Shown in pieces: positions 18,457-27,085 of a stretch of DNA of 64,000 nucleotides. Source of the stretch: Marinitoga piezophila KA3 (GTDB taxonomy: Bacteria; Thermotogota; Thermotogae; Petrotogales; Petrotogaceae). Both the position numbers and the translations under genes were made by a program. The stretch is taken from assembly GCF_000255135.1 (NCBI RefSeq), contig NC_016751.1, positions 2,046,001 through 2,110,000 on the forward strand, given 5' to 3'. Position 1 is the first letter of the stretch. Every line of letters begins with the position of its first letter. The notes under the pieces are model-generated. The model was not told where the DNA came from. It did no database searches and saw nothing but the letters and a program-made list of their open reading frames with translations.

Positions 18457-18957
18457 TCACACTCCATAATCTCCATATTTTTTTATATATTCATCAATTC
18501 CACCAATTTCGAGTATTTTATTAACAAATTCAGGAAAAGGAATAAAATGATACTTTTTATCCTGAGTAATATTTTCAATAACTCCAAGCTTTGTATCAAC
18601 CTTGATAATATCCCCTTCGTTAAATTCATCGACTTCCTTTAATTCAATAACAGGCAGTCCAATATTAATTGAATTTCTGTAAAAAATCCTTGCAAATGAT
18701 TTTGCAATAACGCATGAAACTCCTGCAACTTTTATAATCCTTGGTGCATGTTCCCTTGAAGAACCAAGCCCGAAATTATTTCCACCAATAATAATGTCTC
18801 CTTTTTCAACACTTTTTGCAAAGTCTTCTCTTGCATCCTCTAAAACATGTTTTGCCAATTCCGGAAGATTTGATCTTAAATGGAAATATCTTCCCGGTGC
18901 TATGTGATCAGTTGAAATATTATCGCCAAATTTCCAGACTTTTCCTTTAAAAATCAT
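18457..18957 (-). CDS. Aconitase-family (LeuD-type) small subunit
   Basis: 166 residues from the ATG at 18955-18957, preceded by GGGAGG and overlapping the large-subunit stop by one base (TAATG). Swivel domain of the aconitase/isopropylmalate isomerase superfamily: KVWKFGDNISTDHIAPGRYF, then GGNNFGLGSSREHAPRIIK near 55 and SFARIFYRNSINIGLP. Family members act on citrate, homocitrate or isopropylmalate. Because it sits directly behind citrate synthase and in a route to proline with isocitrate dehydrogenase close by, aconitate hydratase activity is the best inference; there are no leuA or leuB genes here. Confidence 0.88.
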   Translation of the reverse strand: MIFKGKVWKFGDNISTDHIAPGRYFHLRSNLPELAKHVLEDAREDFAKSVEKGDIIIGGNNFGLGSSREHAPRIIKVAGVSCVIAKSFARIFYRNSINIGLPVIELKEVDEFNEGDIIKVDTKLGVIENITQDKKYHFIPFPEFVNKILEIGGIDEYIKKYGDYGV

Positions 18958-20204
18958 TATATTACCTCCCTTGGATCTGTAATATATCCTGTTAATGCGC
19001 TGGCAGCAGCCGTGGCAGGAGAGCAAAGATATATTTCAGAATTAGGATTTCCCGCTCTTCCGTGGAAATTTCTATTTTGTGTTGATAATACTTTCTCACC
19101 GTCAGCCGGGACGCCAGCATGAACGCCAACACATGGGCCACAACCTGGAGGCAATATAGTAGCTCCTGTTTCAATAAATGTGGAAATTAAACCTTCTTGT
19201 AATGCCTGTAAATAAATCTTTTTTGAGGCAGGGGCGATTATTAATCTAATATCCTCAGCCTTTTTCTTTCCTTTTAATATTGAAGCAACAATTCTCAAAT
19301 CCTCCATCCTTCCATTTGTACACGTTCCAATATATATTTGATCAATTTTAACACTTTTTGCGTCGTTTATATTTCTTGTATTATCTACAGTATGAGGGAA
19401 TGAAACCTGAGGTTCTATTTCAGACAGATCAATTTCAATAACCTTTTCATAACTTGCATCTTCATCGGGGAATAATTCCTTAAATTCATCTTCTCTTCCC
19501 TGATTTTTCATATATTCCTTTGTAATTTCATCAGCAGGGAACAATCCAACCTTTGCACCTGCTTCAACTGCCATATTTGAAATGGTTAGTCTTGATTCCA
19601 TTGATAATGTTTTTATACCATCGCCTGAAAATTCCAAAGCCTTATAAGTGGCGCCATCAGCACCTATCATGCCTATAAGATAAAGAATTATATCCTTGGC
19701 ATATACACCTTTGTTTAATTTATTCTTTAATACAATCTTATATGTTTCAGGAACCTTTAGCCATACCTTTCCAAGACCATATGCAAGAGAAATATCTGTT
19801 GAACCCATTCCTGTTGCAAAAGCAGCAAATGCCCCGGCGGTACATGAATGTGAATCGGCACCGACAATTAAATCTCCTGGTTTTGCATATTCCTCAGCTA
19901 CAATTTGATGTGATATTCCTTCGCCAATATCATATATTTCCGCATCTGTTTTTTTACAAAAATTTCTTAATTTTTTCTGCGTATTTGAAAGTTCTTTTCT
20001 TGGACTTGGTGAAGCATGATCTATAAAAACGAGAGATTTAGTGCTTACATTTTTAAAATTCATATTTTCAAATTGATCAACAGTTAAAGGCCCGGTTCCA
20101 TCCTGAACAAAAGCAAGATCAACATTGGCAATTATAATTTCGCCGGGTATTACATCTTTGCCTACATGCATGCTGAGTATTTTCTCTGCAAGTGTTTTAC
20201 CCAT
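18957..20204 (-). CDS. Aconitase-family (LeuC-type) large subunit
   Basis: 415 residues. Catalytic Fe-S subunit isomerising citrate to isocitrate (inferred from context) with the small subunit that follows. Conserved blocks: QDGTGPLTVDQF near 33, DHASPSPRKELSNTQ near 63, GADSHSCTAGAFAAFATGMGSTD near 118. The three cluster ligands are Cys in GTCTNGR near 300 and the two in PPGCGPC near 360, followed by NRNFHGRAGNPNSEIYL. The start overlaps the end of citrate synthase by 8 nt. LeuC-type aconitases separated into two subunits are known from Thermotogota and archaea. Confidence 0.88.
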   Translation of the reverse strand: MGKTLAEKILSMHVGKDVIPGEIIIANVDLAFVQDGTGPLTVDQFENMNFKNVSTKSLVFIDHASPSPRKELSNTQKKLRNFCKKTDAEIYDIGEGISHQIVAEEYAKPGDLIVGADSHSCTAGAFAAFATGMGSTDISLAYGLGKVWLKVPETYKIVLKNKLNKGVYAKDIILYLIGMIGADGATYKALEFSGDGIKTLSMESRLTISNMAVEAGAKVGLFPADEITKEYMKNQGREDEFKELFPDEDASYEKVIEIDLSEIEPQVSFPHTVDNTRNINDAKSVKIDQIYIGTCTNGRMEDLRIVASILKGKKKAEDIRLIIAPASKKIYLQALQEGLISTFIETGATILPPGCGPCVGVHAGVPADGEKVLSTQNRNFHGRAGNPNSEIYLCSPATAAASALTGYITDPREVI

Positions 20205-21321
20205 TTATTTCAACTCCCTTCATATCCTTATATTTCAAATCTTTTGGTCCATTATAAATAGAGCGCGGTCTGAAAATTCTGTTATTCTTTCTGTATTCCA
20301 TTGCATGTGCAGTCCAACCTACAATTCTTGCCATGGCAAAAATCGTTGTGAAAAATTCCTTTGGAATGCCAAAGTGGTTATAGAGAATACCAGAATAAAA
20401 ATCCACATTTGGATAAATATTCTTATCCTTAAATCTTTCCACTACAACGTCTTCAACCTTTAGGGCAATATCAAAAAAATCAACCTTCTCATGAGCAGAA
20501 ATTTCCTGAACCCATTTTTTAAGAATTTTTGCCCTTGGATCATATGTTTTATAAATTCTGTGTCCAAATCCCATTATCTTTTTCTTGTTTCTAATGAGAT
20601 TATCAATATATTCAGGAACTTTTTCTATATCTCCTATTTCTTCCAGCATTTCAAGCACCTTTTCATTTGCTCCGCCGTGTAATGGTCCTTTTAATGTGCC
20701 TATTGCAGTTGTGATAACTGAATAAATATCAGACAATGTTGATGAGGTTACCGTTGAAGCAAAGGTTGATGCGTTCATTCCCTGTTCCATATGCAGTATC
20801 AAAGCCTTATCAAAACATTTTGAATATTCAGGTAATTCACCAAACATCATATACAGGAAATTCTCAGAATGATTGAGATGTTCCTCAGGATAAATAATAG
20901 GTAAATTATTTTTTATCCTATACCAATATGCAATAATTGTTGGAATCTTTGCCGTTAAATTAATAGCATTTTCAAGCGTTGAATTATCTTCTTTTGAATA
21001 CATTCCAAGCATTGAAACAACACTTCGTAAAACAGCCATGGGATGAGCGTTTTCCGGGAATAACCTCATCATTTCCACAATGTTTTCTGGAAGATTTCTC
21101 TTTTTTGATAACATTGATTTTATAAAATCCTCTTCATTTTCATTTGGCAAAGAGCCAAACCAGATTAAATATGCTACCTCTTCAAAATATGAGTTTTCAA
21201 CGAGATCTTCTATTTCAAATCCTCTATACACGAGCTTACCTTTTTCACCGTCTACATAAGATATGGAACTTATTGCAACAGCAACACCCTCAAGACCGTG
21301 CTTTAAATCTTCTTTTTTCAT
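20197..21321 (-). CDS. gltA: Citrate synthase
   Basis: 374 residues from the ATG at 21319-21321 behind a near-perfect AGGAGGTGAT site; the TTG just upstream is rejected. Condenses acetyl-CoA and oxaloacetate. Active-site regions: EQGMNASTFASTVTSSTLSD near 190 (His replaced in this short loop, as in several bacterial families), GPLHGGANEKV near 225 and GFGHRIYKTYDPRA near 265, with FPENAHPMAVLRSVVSMLG near 95. The length fits the ~370-residue Gram-positive/archaeal class. It is the first structural gene of an operon running to proB and lies directly behind the attenuator at 21342-21454. Confidence 0.93.
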   Translation of the reverse strand: MKKEDLKHGLEGVAVAISSISYVDGEKGKLVYRGFEIEDLVENSYFEEVAYLIWFGSLPNENEEDFIKSMLSKKRNLPENIVEMMRLFPENAHPMAVLRSVVSMLGMYSKEDNSTLENAINLTAKIPTIIAYWYRIKNNLPIIYPEEHLNHSENFLYMMFGELPEYSKCFDKALILHMEQGMNASTFASTVTSSTLSDIYSVITTAIGTLKGPLHGGANEKVLEMLEEIGDIEKVPEYIDNLIRNKKKIMGFGHRIYKTYDPRAKILKKWVQEISAHEKVDFFDIALKVEDVVVERFKDKNIYPNVDFYSGILYNHFGIPKEFFTTIFAMARIVGWTAHAMEYRKNNRIFRPRSIYNGPKDLKYKDMKGVEING

Positions 21322-21341
21322 CAAATCACCTCCTGATATAG

Positions 21342-21454
21342 AAAAAAGGCCACACTTTTTATAGTGTGGCCTTTACATTAATCCCTTAAGTTATACAAAT
21401 AGCATTATACACCGAACTTAAGGTGTTGTGTAAAGACCACACCTTTGGGTTCGG
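21342..21454 (-). promoter_or_regulatory. Five-segment transcription attenuator of the citrate synthase-proline operon
   Basis: On the minus strand five mutually pairing segments follow the leader start. Segment 1 is 21432-21454 (CCGAACCC then AAAGGTGTGGTCTTT), segment 2 is 21412-21426 (ACACCTTAAGTTCGG), segment 3 is 21384-21392 (AACTTAAGG), segment 4 is 21363-21374 (AAAGGCCACACT) and segment 5 is 21342-21356 (AGTGTGGCCTTTTTT). Pairings 1:2 and 4:5 give a terminator with a T-run; 1:4 enclosing 2:3 gives an alternative without it. The Pro codons of the leader peptide lie in the 5' arm of segment 1. The same design is found at 37402-37492. Confidence 0.8.
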
Positions 21455-21512
21455 GCTGATTATTTAATGTTTTATTGTTATTTATTGTGTTTAATAGCGA
21501 TCTCAAAAACAT
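21405..21512 (-). CDS. Leader peptide of the citrate synthase-proline operon
   Basis: 35-residue reading frame, ATG at 21510-21512, preceded by GGAGGAG with 6-nt spacing and lying just behind a promoter, so a longer frame starting further upstream is not transcribed. The peptide contains L-L-N-T-I-N-N-N, then Q-P-E-P-K with two CCC Pro codons at the 5' edge of the attenuator stem. The N-terminal part resembles the leader peptide at 37462-37545 (L-I-N-T-L-N-I-N). Its likely role is ribosome-mediated sensing of charged tRNA-Pro (possibly Gln/Glu); this is inference from codon position and from the operon product. Confidence 0.7.
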   Translation of the reverse strand: MFLRSLLNTINNNKTLNNQPEPKGVVFTQHLKFGV

Positions 21513-21543
21513 ACTAAACTCCTCCATACTATTATTTGAATAA

Positions 21544-21572
21544 ATTCTAACATATAAATTATGAATTGTCAA
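21544..21572 (-). promoter_or_regulatory. Promoter of the citrate synthase-proline operon
   Basis: On the minus strand TTGACA (21567-21572), 17-nt spacer, TAGAAT (21544-21549). Transcription would start near 21537, a few bases before the leader peptide ribosome-binding site. Confidence 0.85.
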
Positions 21573-21849
21573 GTGATTTTTTACAATAATATTTCTGTAT
21601 ATAAAAATCAATAATGTTGTAAAGAAGTATTATAAAAAACTCTCCATGATAAAATTCAAAATTTCAAATGAAACCTTTCGATTATTGTTGAAACTATTTA
21701 TCCTTCCTTAAAGCTTCATAAAAACAAAAAGTTTTCTAAATTGCAATATTTAGTTAACGAAAATTACAAAAAAAAAAAAAAAATAAAAATGATACATTAT
21801 AGTTGGTAATTTAATATTTTATTAAACAAAAAACAAAGGAGGCAGAGTG

Positions 21850-24060
21850 ATGAAGAAGGCGCTAAAAGTTTTTTTACTTGTGGTAATTGCACTTGCGGTT
21901 ATTGTTGCAATTCTTCCAGGCGATGATGAAGAAACAACACAATCTTCAATTAGTTCAACAAGCAGTTCTACACAGGAGGAAACATACGATACTTCAAATG
22001 ATGAACAAACAGATTTGAGTTATGAAGAAGAAAAAGTTGTCTCAAAAAAAGAAGTTTCAGATGATGGTGAAAAATATAAATTAGAGGGCGGATATATGTT
22101 TGGTGATTTTGAACTATACTATGATCAACAGGTGTATAGTTTATATAATTTAAAAAGAGATCCGGAAAATCCTGAAATTGTTTCAACAATATATTTTACA
22201 GATGAAAAATTAAAAGCTTCTATTGGCGATGGAAGGTATAGTAATTCATATGGAAATATTTCTTATTTTGATGGAAGGTATTTATATACAAGTAAATTTG
22301 AAATTATAGATTATAAAGACCCGAAAAATCCAAAACCGGTATATAAATATGGGGATCCTAAGACAAAGGATTCAATAAAAGATATAGCTGTGTATGGAAA
22401 ATACCTATATGCTGTTTCTGGGGATTATATACCTGAAACAGAGGAATTTGTTTATCAATTTAGAGTTTATGATATATCAAACAAGAAAAATCCAAAATTA
22501 ATATCTGTGTTAGAAGATAATACTTTAGACATATGGCATCAGGATAGGGGAAATAATTTAATAATTTATGATAAATATTTAATAAGGTTGTATCGAAATA
22601 ACGAAAATGGTAATAGTGGCTTTTTTGTATATAGTCTTTCAAACCCTAAAAAACCAAAATTATTATATAAAAAGAGGACAGATATTGTTGAGAAGATTAT
22701 AATACCTGAAAATGATAAATATATGTATGTTGCTGAATATGGAGGGCTATATATATATAAAAACTGGAAAAGCGATAAAATAGAATTATATAAAAGTTTC
22801 AAATTTAATGCTACTTCTAAAGATATGGCAAAATTTAAGGATTATTTGTTGATTGCAACTAATAAAGGTATAAGGGTTATAAAAATAGAAGATATAAATA
22901 ATCCAGGGGCAATTTATGATATGGGATTTGTTTTGGGAGAAATAAAAGATAGTTTTTCTCGAATAGATGTGTATAATAATTATGTATATACAAATGGGAA
23001 TAGCGGGTTAATGATATTTAAAATTAATGATATCTATAACCCTGAAATAATAAATTTTTGGTCAAATAAAAGAGCTTCTATGATTAAAACTTATAAAAAT
23101 GATTTTATAATTTTAAAGGAAGGTGTATATATAAACGATACCCATAAAAGAGTTGATATGATAGAAATATACAATATAAAAAATAATAATCATAAATTTT
23201 TATATTTAGATAAAAATATTGGAGATTCTATAAAATATTTTGATAAAAATTATATATGGAAATATAATGAGAACTCTAAAAAAATAGAAATTTATGACCT
23301 GGATAAAGTCAAAAATTTCATGCCAGAAAAAATTTTTGAATTTGACAATGAAAATATTCCGTTTGACATTAATGTATACGACAATTATGCATATATTAAC
23401 TATAAAAAAGAATTAGAAATTTATGATATTTCAAATATTGCAAGTCCTGTAAAGGTTGCAGAATATAAACCAGAATTTCCAAGTAAATATAATCAAAGAA
23501 TAAAAATACTGAAATTTGATAAAAATTATATGTATTTATTTAAATCAAAAAAATCAATTTATGAAGGAGATATTGAAATAATAGATATTTCAGATAAAAG
23601 AAATTTTAAAGAAATTTCCGAATTAAATGATAATTTTTATATTGATAATAGAGGAAAGGGATTATATATAAAAATAAATCAAGAAAAAAATATAATGTAT
23701 ATATTATCAAGAGGTGGAATATATATTTATGATATGTCAGATATTTCAAATCCAGAGAAAATAAGAACAATTGAAGATATAAAAAATATTTATGATATGT
23801 ATATAACAGGAAAATATGCATATATTGCTAATGGAGGAATTATAACTTTAAGATTTGATAATCCAAAATATCCTATAATATTATCAACTCTAAAAATCCC
23901 AAGTAACTTTGGTATTGTTGCAGTAAATATAGATGAATCCAAAAAATTGGCATATGGTTTTTCATATAAAGGTATAGTTGTAATAGATATATCCAATCCA
24001 GGAAATGAAAAAATAAAATATATAATGCCAAATCGTATTGAAAACATTAGAATATATTGA
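21850..24060 (+). CDS. Membrane-anchored LVIVD-repeat beta-propeller protein, copy 1
   Basis: 736 residues from the ATG at 21850 (7 nt after GGAGG; the GTG just before it is less well spaced). One hydrophobic segment (about 5-24, LKVFLLVVIALAVIVAIL) and a Ser/Thr/Glu-rich linker (25-65) place the rest outside the cytoplasmic membrane. The body consists of repeated blades with LVIVD-type motifs: VYDISNKKNPK, IYDISNIASPVK, IIDISDKRNF, IYDMSDISNPEK, VIDISNPGN. Such propellers are surface or periplasmic proteins of unknown role. The first 56 residues are identical to those of the paralogue at 29104, but the bodies differ strongly. The 251-residue gene follows after 52 nt. Confidence 0.82.
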   Translation: MKKALKVFLLVVIALAVIVAILPGDDEETTQSSISSTSSSTQEETYDTSNDEQTDLSYEEEKVVSKKEVSDDGEKYKLEGGYMFGDFELYYDQQVYSLYNLKRDPENPEIVSTIYFTDEKLKASIGDGRYSNSYGNISYFDGRYLYTSKFEIIDYKDPKNPKPVYKYGDPKTKDSIKDIAVYGKYLYAVSGDYIPETEEFVYQFRVYDISNKKNPKLISVLEDNTLDIWHQDRGNNLIIYDKYLIRLYRNNENGNSGFFVYSLSNPKKPKLLYKKRTDIVEKIIIPENDKYMYVAEYGGLYIYKNWKSDKIELYKSFKFNATSKDMAKFKDYLLIATNKGIRVIKIEDINNPGAIYDMGFVLGEIKDSFSRIDVYNNYVYTNGNSGLMIFKINDIYNPEIINFWSNKRASMIKTYKNDFIILKEGVYINDTHKRVDMIEIYNIKNNNHKFLYLDKNIGDSIKYFDKNYIWKYNENSKKIEIYDLDKVKNFMPEKIFEFDNENIPFDINVYDNYAYINYKKELEIYDISNIASPVKVAEYKPEFPSKYNQRIKILKFDKNYMYLFKSKKSIYEGDIEIIDISDKRNFKEISELNDNFYIDNRGKGLYIKINQEKNIMYILSRGGIYIYDMSDISNPEKIRTIEDIKNIYDMYITGKYAYIANGGIITLRFDNPKYPIILSTLKIPSNFGIVAVNIDESKKLAYGFSYKGIVVIDISNPGNEKIKYIMPNRIENIRIY

Positions 24061-24112
24061 TTTTTAATATTTATTTGAATTTACATAGGTGATTATTTTG
24101 GAGGAATATAAA

Positions 24113-24868
24113 ATGAACAATCAATCCCGGGATAATGAATTTTATAAAAACATAGGAGAAAGGGTTTTTGCAGTATATAATCAATATGGTTATAGCGGTG
24201 TTGTAAAAAATACAATAAATCTCATACTAATAGATGAAATAGTAAAAAGAAAAGTTGAAAGTGAAGATAAAGAAAAAGTTTTAAGAGCATATTTAAGAGA
24301 TGGAAGAGCTCTTGCGAGTGAGATTTCCAGGCATTTAAAAGTAGATAAAAACACGGCGCAAAACCTTTTAAAAAAGTCATATAATATGTGGTATTCAGGT
24401 GAAGAAAGCGGAAGAAAAGAATTAAAAGAAATATTGATTGATAGTTTGAAAAATTCAAAACATAATGTGAAAAGGGTTCTGGAAAGCGGAAAAATAACAA
24501 TTGTTGTAGATAATAAATTATTGAAGGAGCAACTTGAACAATTGTTCTATGAAAATGGAATATATGCTGATTATTCATTTAATAGGGACTTAATGGTTAT
24601 CGACTTATATCATTTAACAGTAATCTTTTCTAAAGGTGAAGAAATAAAAATAAAAGATTTTGAAAAAGCTTTGATGAATATAAACTCTGAATTTAAGGAA
24701 ATATATTCAAAGTTTAAAGCAGAAAAGGTTTTAGAAAAGAAGGAACCAAAAGAATATCTGGAAGATCTTTTGAAATTGGGTGGAAAAAAGATTTTAGGAA
24801 AAATTGGAGAAGATGCTGTAGAAAAGGTATATAGCCTAATTCTTGAATATTTCTTTGGTATAAACTAA
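24113..24868 (+). CDS. Conserved 251-residue protein of unknown function, copy 1
   Basis: 251 residues from the ATG at 24113, 8 nt after GGAGG; a longer frame from 24089 has no site. I do not recognise the family. There is no signal or membrane segment, so it should be cytoplasmic. The stretch at about 60-92 (RDGRALASEISRHLKVDKNT and following AQNLLKK) looks like a helix-turn-helix, and residues 205-250 are Lys/Glu-rich helices. Only three residues differ by eye from the copy at 31496 (positions 4, 8 and about 235), in contrast to the diverged propeller genes upstream. The constant pairing with the propeller gene suggests a shared function or regulation. Confidence 0.75.
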   Translation: MNNQSRDNEFYKNIGERVFAVYNQYGYSGVVKNTINLILIDEIVKRKVESEDKEKVLRAYLRDGRALASEISRHLKVDKNTAQNLLKKSYNMWYSGEESGRKELKEILIDSLKNSKHNVKRVLESGKITIVVDNKLLKEQLEQLFYENGIYADYSFNRDLMVIDLYHLTVIFSKGEEIKIKDFEKALMNINSEFKEIYSKFKAEKVLEKKEPKEYLEDLLKLGGKKILGKIGEDAVEKVYSLILEYFFGIN

Positions 24869-24875
24869 AAACAAA

Positions 24876-24924
24876 CCTCCTCTTCCTGAGTTGTTTCTAT
24901 TATCCAGGAAGAGGAGGATTTTAT
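24876..24924 (+). terminator. Intrinsic terminator of module copy 1
   Basis: Perfect 13-bp stem CCTCCTCTTCCTG / CAGGAAGAGGAGG with a 16-nt loop and T-run. The same hairpin follows copy 2 at 32259-32310. Confidence 0.9.
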
Positions 24925-24944
24925 TTTTTAATGTTGATTTTTTA

Positions 24945-26645
24945 GGGACTATCCAAAATACTGTGTAAATTAATTATAGTTGGTTATAAGAGATTATTTG
25001 TGTTTAGGAATAAATATGATGTTTATTCTTAATAATTCAAGAAAATTCAATACTTTGTGAAATCAAAATATTAGAGTTATAATTTTTAATGAGATATTAA
25101 AAATTGTTTGAATAATTTTTTTAATAATCTTTTTGTTTTTTAAGAAGCTAATTTTTGAGTTTTCACTCCTTTTGCACAATTTAGTGCAATCTTTTAAGAA
25201 ATATTCACTTTTCAAAGTTTAATATATACAGAATTTTGAATTTTCTTTTTAATCGTTTGTTCTGTAAATAGGCACTCTATCATCTCCAAAATATATTCTT
25301 AACTCATTTAATATTTGTCCCCAATCCCTAATTCTTGTAGTCCATTTTTCCGTTATTCTCATTGCTGCAAAATATATTGCTTTTATCAATGAGTCATCTG
25401 TTGGAAATACGCTTTTGTTTTTGGTTATTTTTCTAAATTGTCTATGAACATTTTCTATTGGATTGGTTGTGTATATCAGCCTTCTTATTGGTTCTGAATA
25501 TTTAAAATAGGCTGATAATTTATCCCAATTATTTTTCCATATTTGTACTGCCAAGGGGTGAGTTTCGCCCCATTTTTTTCGAAATCTTCAAGTGCAGCTT
25601 CAGCAGCTTCAAGACTTGGAGCTTGATATATAGGTTTTAAATCCTTAACAACAGCTTTTCTATGCTTATGAGGGACATATTTAAATGTATTCCTCAATTG
25701 ATGGACAATACACATTTGAACTTCAGCATTAGGGAAAGCGGTATGGATTGCATCAACAAAACCATTTAACCCATCAACAGAAGCGATTAAAATATCTTTA
25801 ACACCTCTGGCTTTTAAATCATTCAAGACATTCATCCAGAATCTTGAGGATTCAGTTTTTTCTATGTATATACCAAGGATATCCTTATATCCATCAAGAT
25901 TAATACCTATGACGTTATATATAGCCTTTCTTTTAACAACACCATCTTCTTTTACTGAATAAAATGAAGCGTCCAGATATACAATAGCATATATCTCTTC
26001 CAAAGGTCTATTTCTCCAATCATTTATTAAAGGCATTACAGAATTAGTAATCATACTGATTTTCTCTGGAGAAACTTCCACATCATATATTTCTTTAATA
26101 TGGTCTCTAATATCCCTGACACTTAATCCTTTTGAATATAGCGATAATACCAAATCCTCAATAACAGAAATATGTCTTTGTCTCTTTTTAACAATTTGTG
26201 GTTCAAATTCTCCATTCCTATCCCTTGGAACTGTTAATTCCATCTCACCATTTTTAGTTATTACAGTTTTTTTAGAATAACCATTTCGATAATTATCGTT
26301 ATCCTCAGGTTTTCTGGAATACTTTTCATATCCAAGTTCATAATCCATTTCTGCTTTCAACATTTCTTCAAGCATTATTTTTACAAGCTTTTTGCTTATA
26401 TCCTCAACATCATTCCAATCCTTAATTCCATTTTCTTTTATATATTGTTTTATGAAATTCCTATCCACATTGCCAAGAATCTGTTCATTTTCCTCTTTTC
26501 TTTTTCTCGGCATTACTATCCCCCCATGTAACCTTTTTTTCAAAATCCCCTTTCTCTTTCACCACACTACTGGGCTTCCTTTTTTCACATATTCATTCTT
26601 TTTATTTTTCTATTTTTTTATTTACACACTTTTTATTATACTACC
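24945..26645 (-). mobile_element. IS256-family insertion sequence with 8-bp target duplication
   Basis: Ends are defined by comparison with module copy 2, where the sequence is uninterrupted at the equivalent point. ATTTTTTA occurs directly before (24937-24944) and after (26646-26653) the element. The ends are imperfect inverted repeats: left GGGACTATCCAAAATACTGT, right (reverse complement) GGTAGTATAATAAAAAGTGT, both continuing GTAAAT. Length 1701 bp, longer than usual for the family because of ~300 bp of non-coding DNA at the left end (24945-25248), in which I see no gene. The insertion changed the last codons of the AlbA-type gene. Confidence 0.88.
25249..26513 (-). pseudogene. IS256-family (mutator) transposase, frameshifted in an A-run
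   Basis: The two frames together make a ~421-residue transposase starting at the ATG 26511-26513 (MPRKRKEENEQ; GGGGGG site upstream). DDE residues are visible: YLDASFYSV, SVDGLNGFVDAIHTAFPNAE, and the Glu in NPIENVHRQFRK in the downstream frame. The frame breaks at a run of seven A (minus strand; bases 25573-25579): with eight A the sequence would read EKKWGETHPLAVQIW, the normal family sequence. It is therefore a one-base deletion, a sequencing error in a homopolymer, or a site of transcriptional slippage; the rest looks intact. Confidence 0.88.
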
Positions 26646-27085
26646 ATTTTTTAAGATATAATAACTGCCTTTTGTTTTGCCGATTTTTTCTAAAATACCT
26701 TTTTTAGTTAAATTCTTAAGAATTTCCTTTGCTCTTGTTGATTTTATATTTAATATATTTTCAGCATTTTTTACATTAATTTTTTTGTTTTTAATTACAA
26801 AATCATAAATTATTTCTTCTTGAATTGTTAAATCCGCCGGTTTTCCGCCGGTTTTCCGTCGGTTTTCTGTCGGTTTTCCGTCGGTTTTTCGCTGGTTATT
26901 CGCTGGTTTTTCAACGGTATTTATTTTTGGTCTGTAAAAAACAATACTCACAAAATTCCCTGTTTCATTTATTTCAAATTTGATGTTTTTTTCTTCGCAA
27001 ATTTTTTTAACCTTTCCAATTCCACTTCCCCAGGTTTCTACATAATTTAATTCTCTAAAAAGATTAGCCAAAACTTTATTTCTTA
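26622..27085 (-). pseudogene. AlbA_2/ATPase/winged-helix protein, C-terminal remnant (copy 1)
   Basis: Matches only the last third of the intact gene at 32312-33721: NLFRELNYVETWGSGIGKV, the RKTDGKP-type linker and the winged-helix end. At its 5' side (27083-27097) the sequence jumps from the middle of this gene to the 3' end of the AAA gene within TTATTTCACTTC, a sequence present at both corresponding places in copy 2 (32758 and 33742), so ~984 bp were lost by recombination between short repeats. At its 3' side the last codons come from the IS end. The first in-frame ATG is at 27069-27071, but translation is doubtful. Confidence 0.86.

Noticed and set aside
18457-20204. leuCD (isopropylmalate isomerase)
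   Set aside because: Sequence family alone would allow it, but the genes lie between citrate synthase and proline genes, no leuA or leuB is near, and the neighbouring dehydrogenase has isocitrate-type motifs.
21342-21454. T-box riboswitch in front of citrate synthase
   Set aside because: The AGGTGTGG core superficially recalls the T-box antiterminator AGGGTGGNACCGCG, but the ACCGCG part and the stem I specifier layout are absent, and a leader ORF with a good ribosome-binding site explains the region better.
21405-21611. 68-residue protein gene in the same frame as the leader peptide
   Set aside because: Its 5' half contains the promoter (TTGACA-17-TAGAAT) and has no ribosome-binding site; only the last 35 codons are downstream of the transcription start and have a site.
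21765-21785. Poly-A tracts before both propeller genes as phase-variable switches
   Set aside because: They lie upstream of the likely promoter and ribosome-binding site in AT-rich DNA. Length differs slightly between copies, but nothing links them to on/off switching.
26848-26905. CRISPR-like short repeat array
   Set aside because: Units are about 10 bp without spacers and lie in frame within a protein linker.
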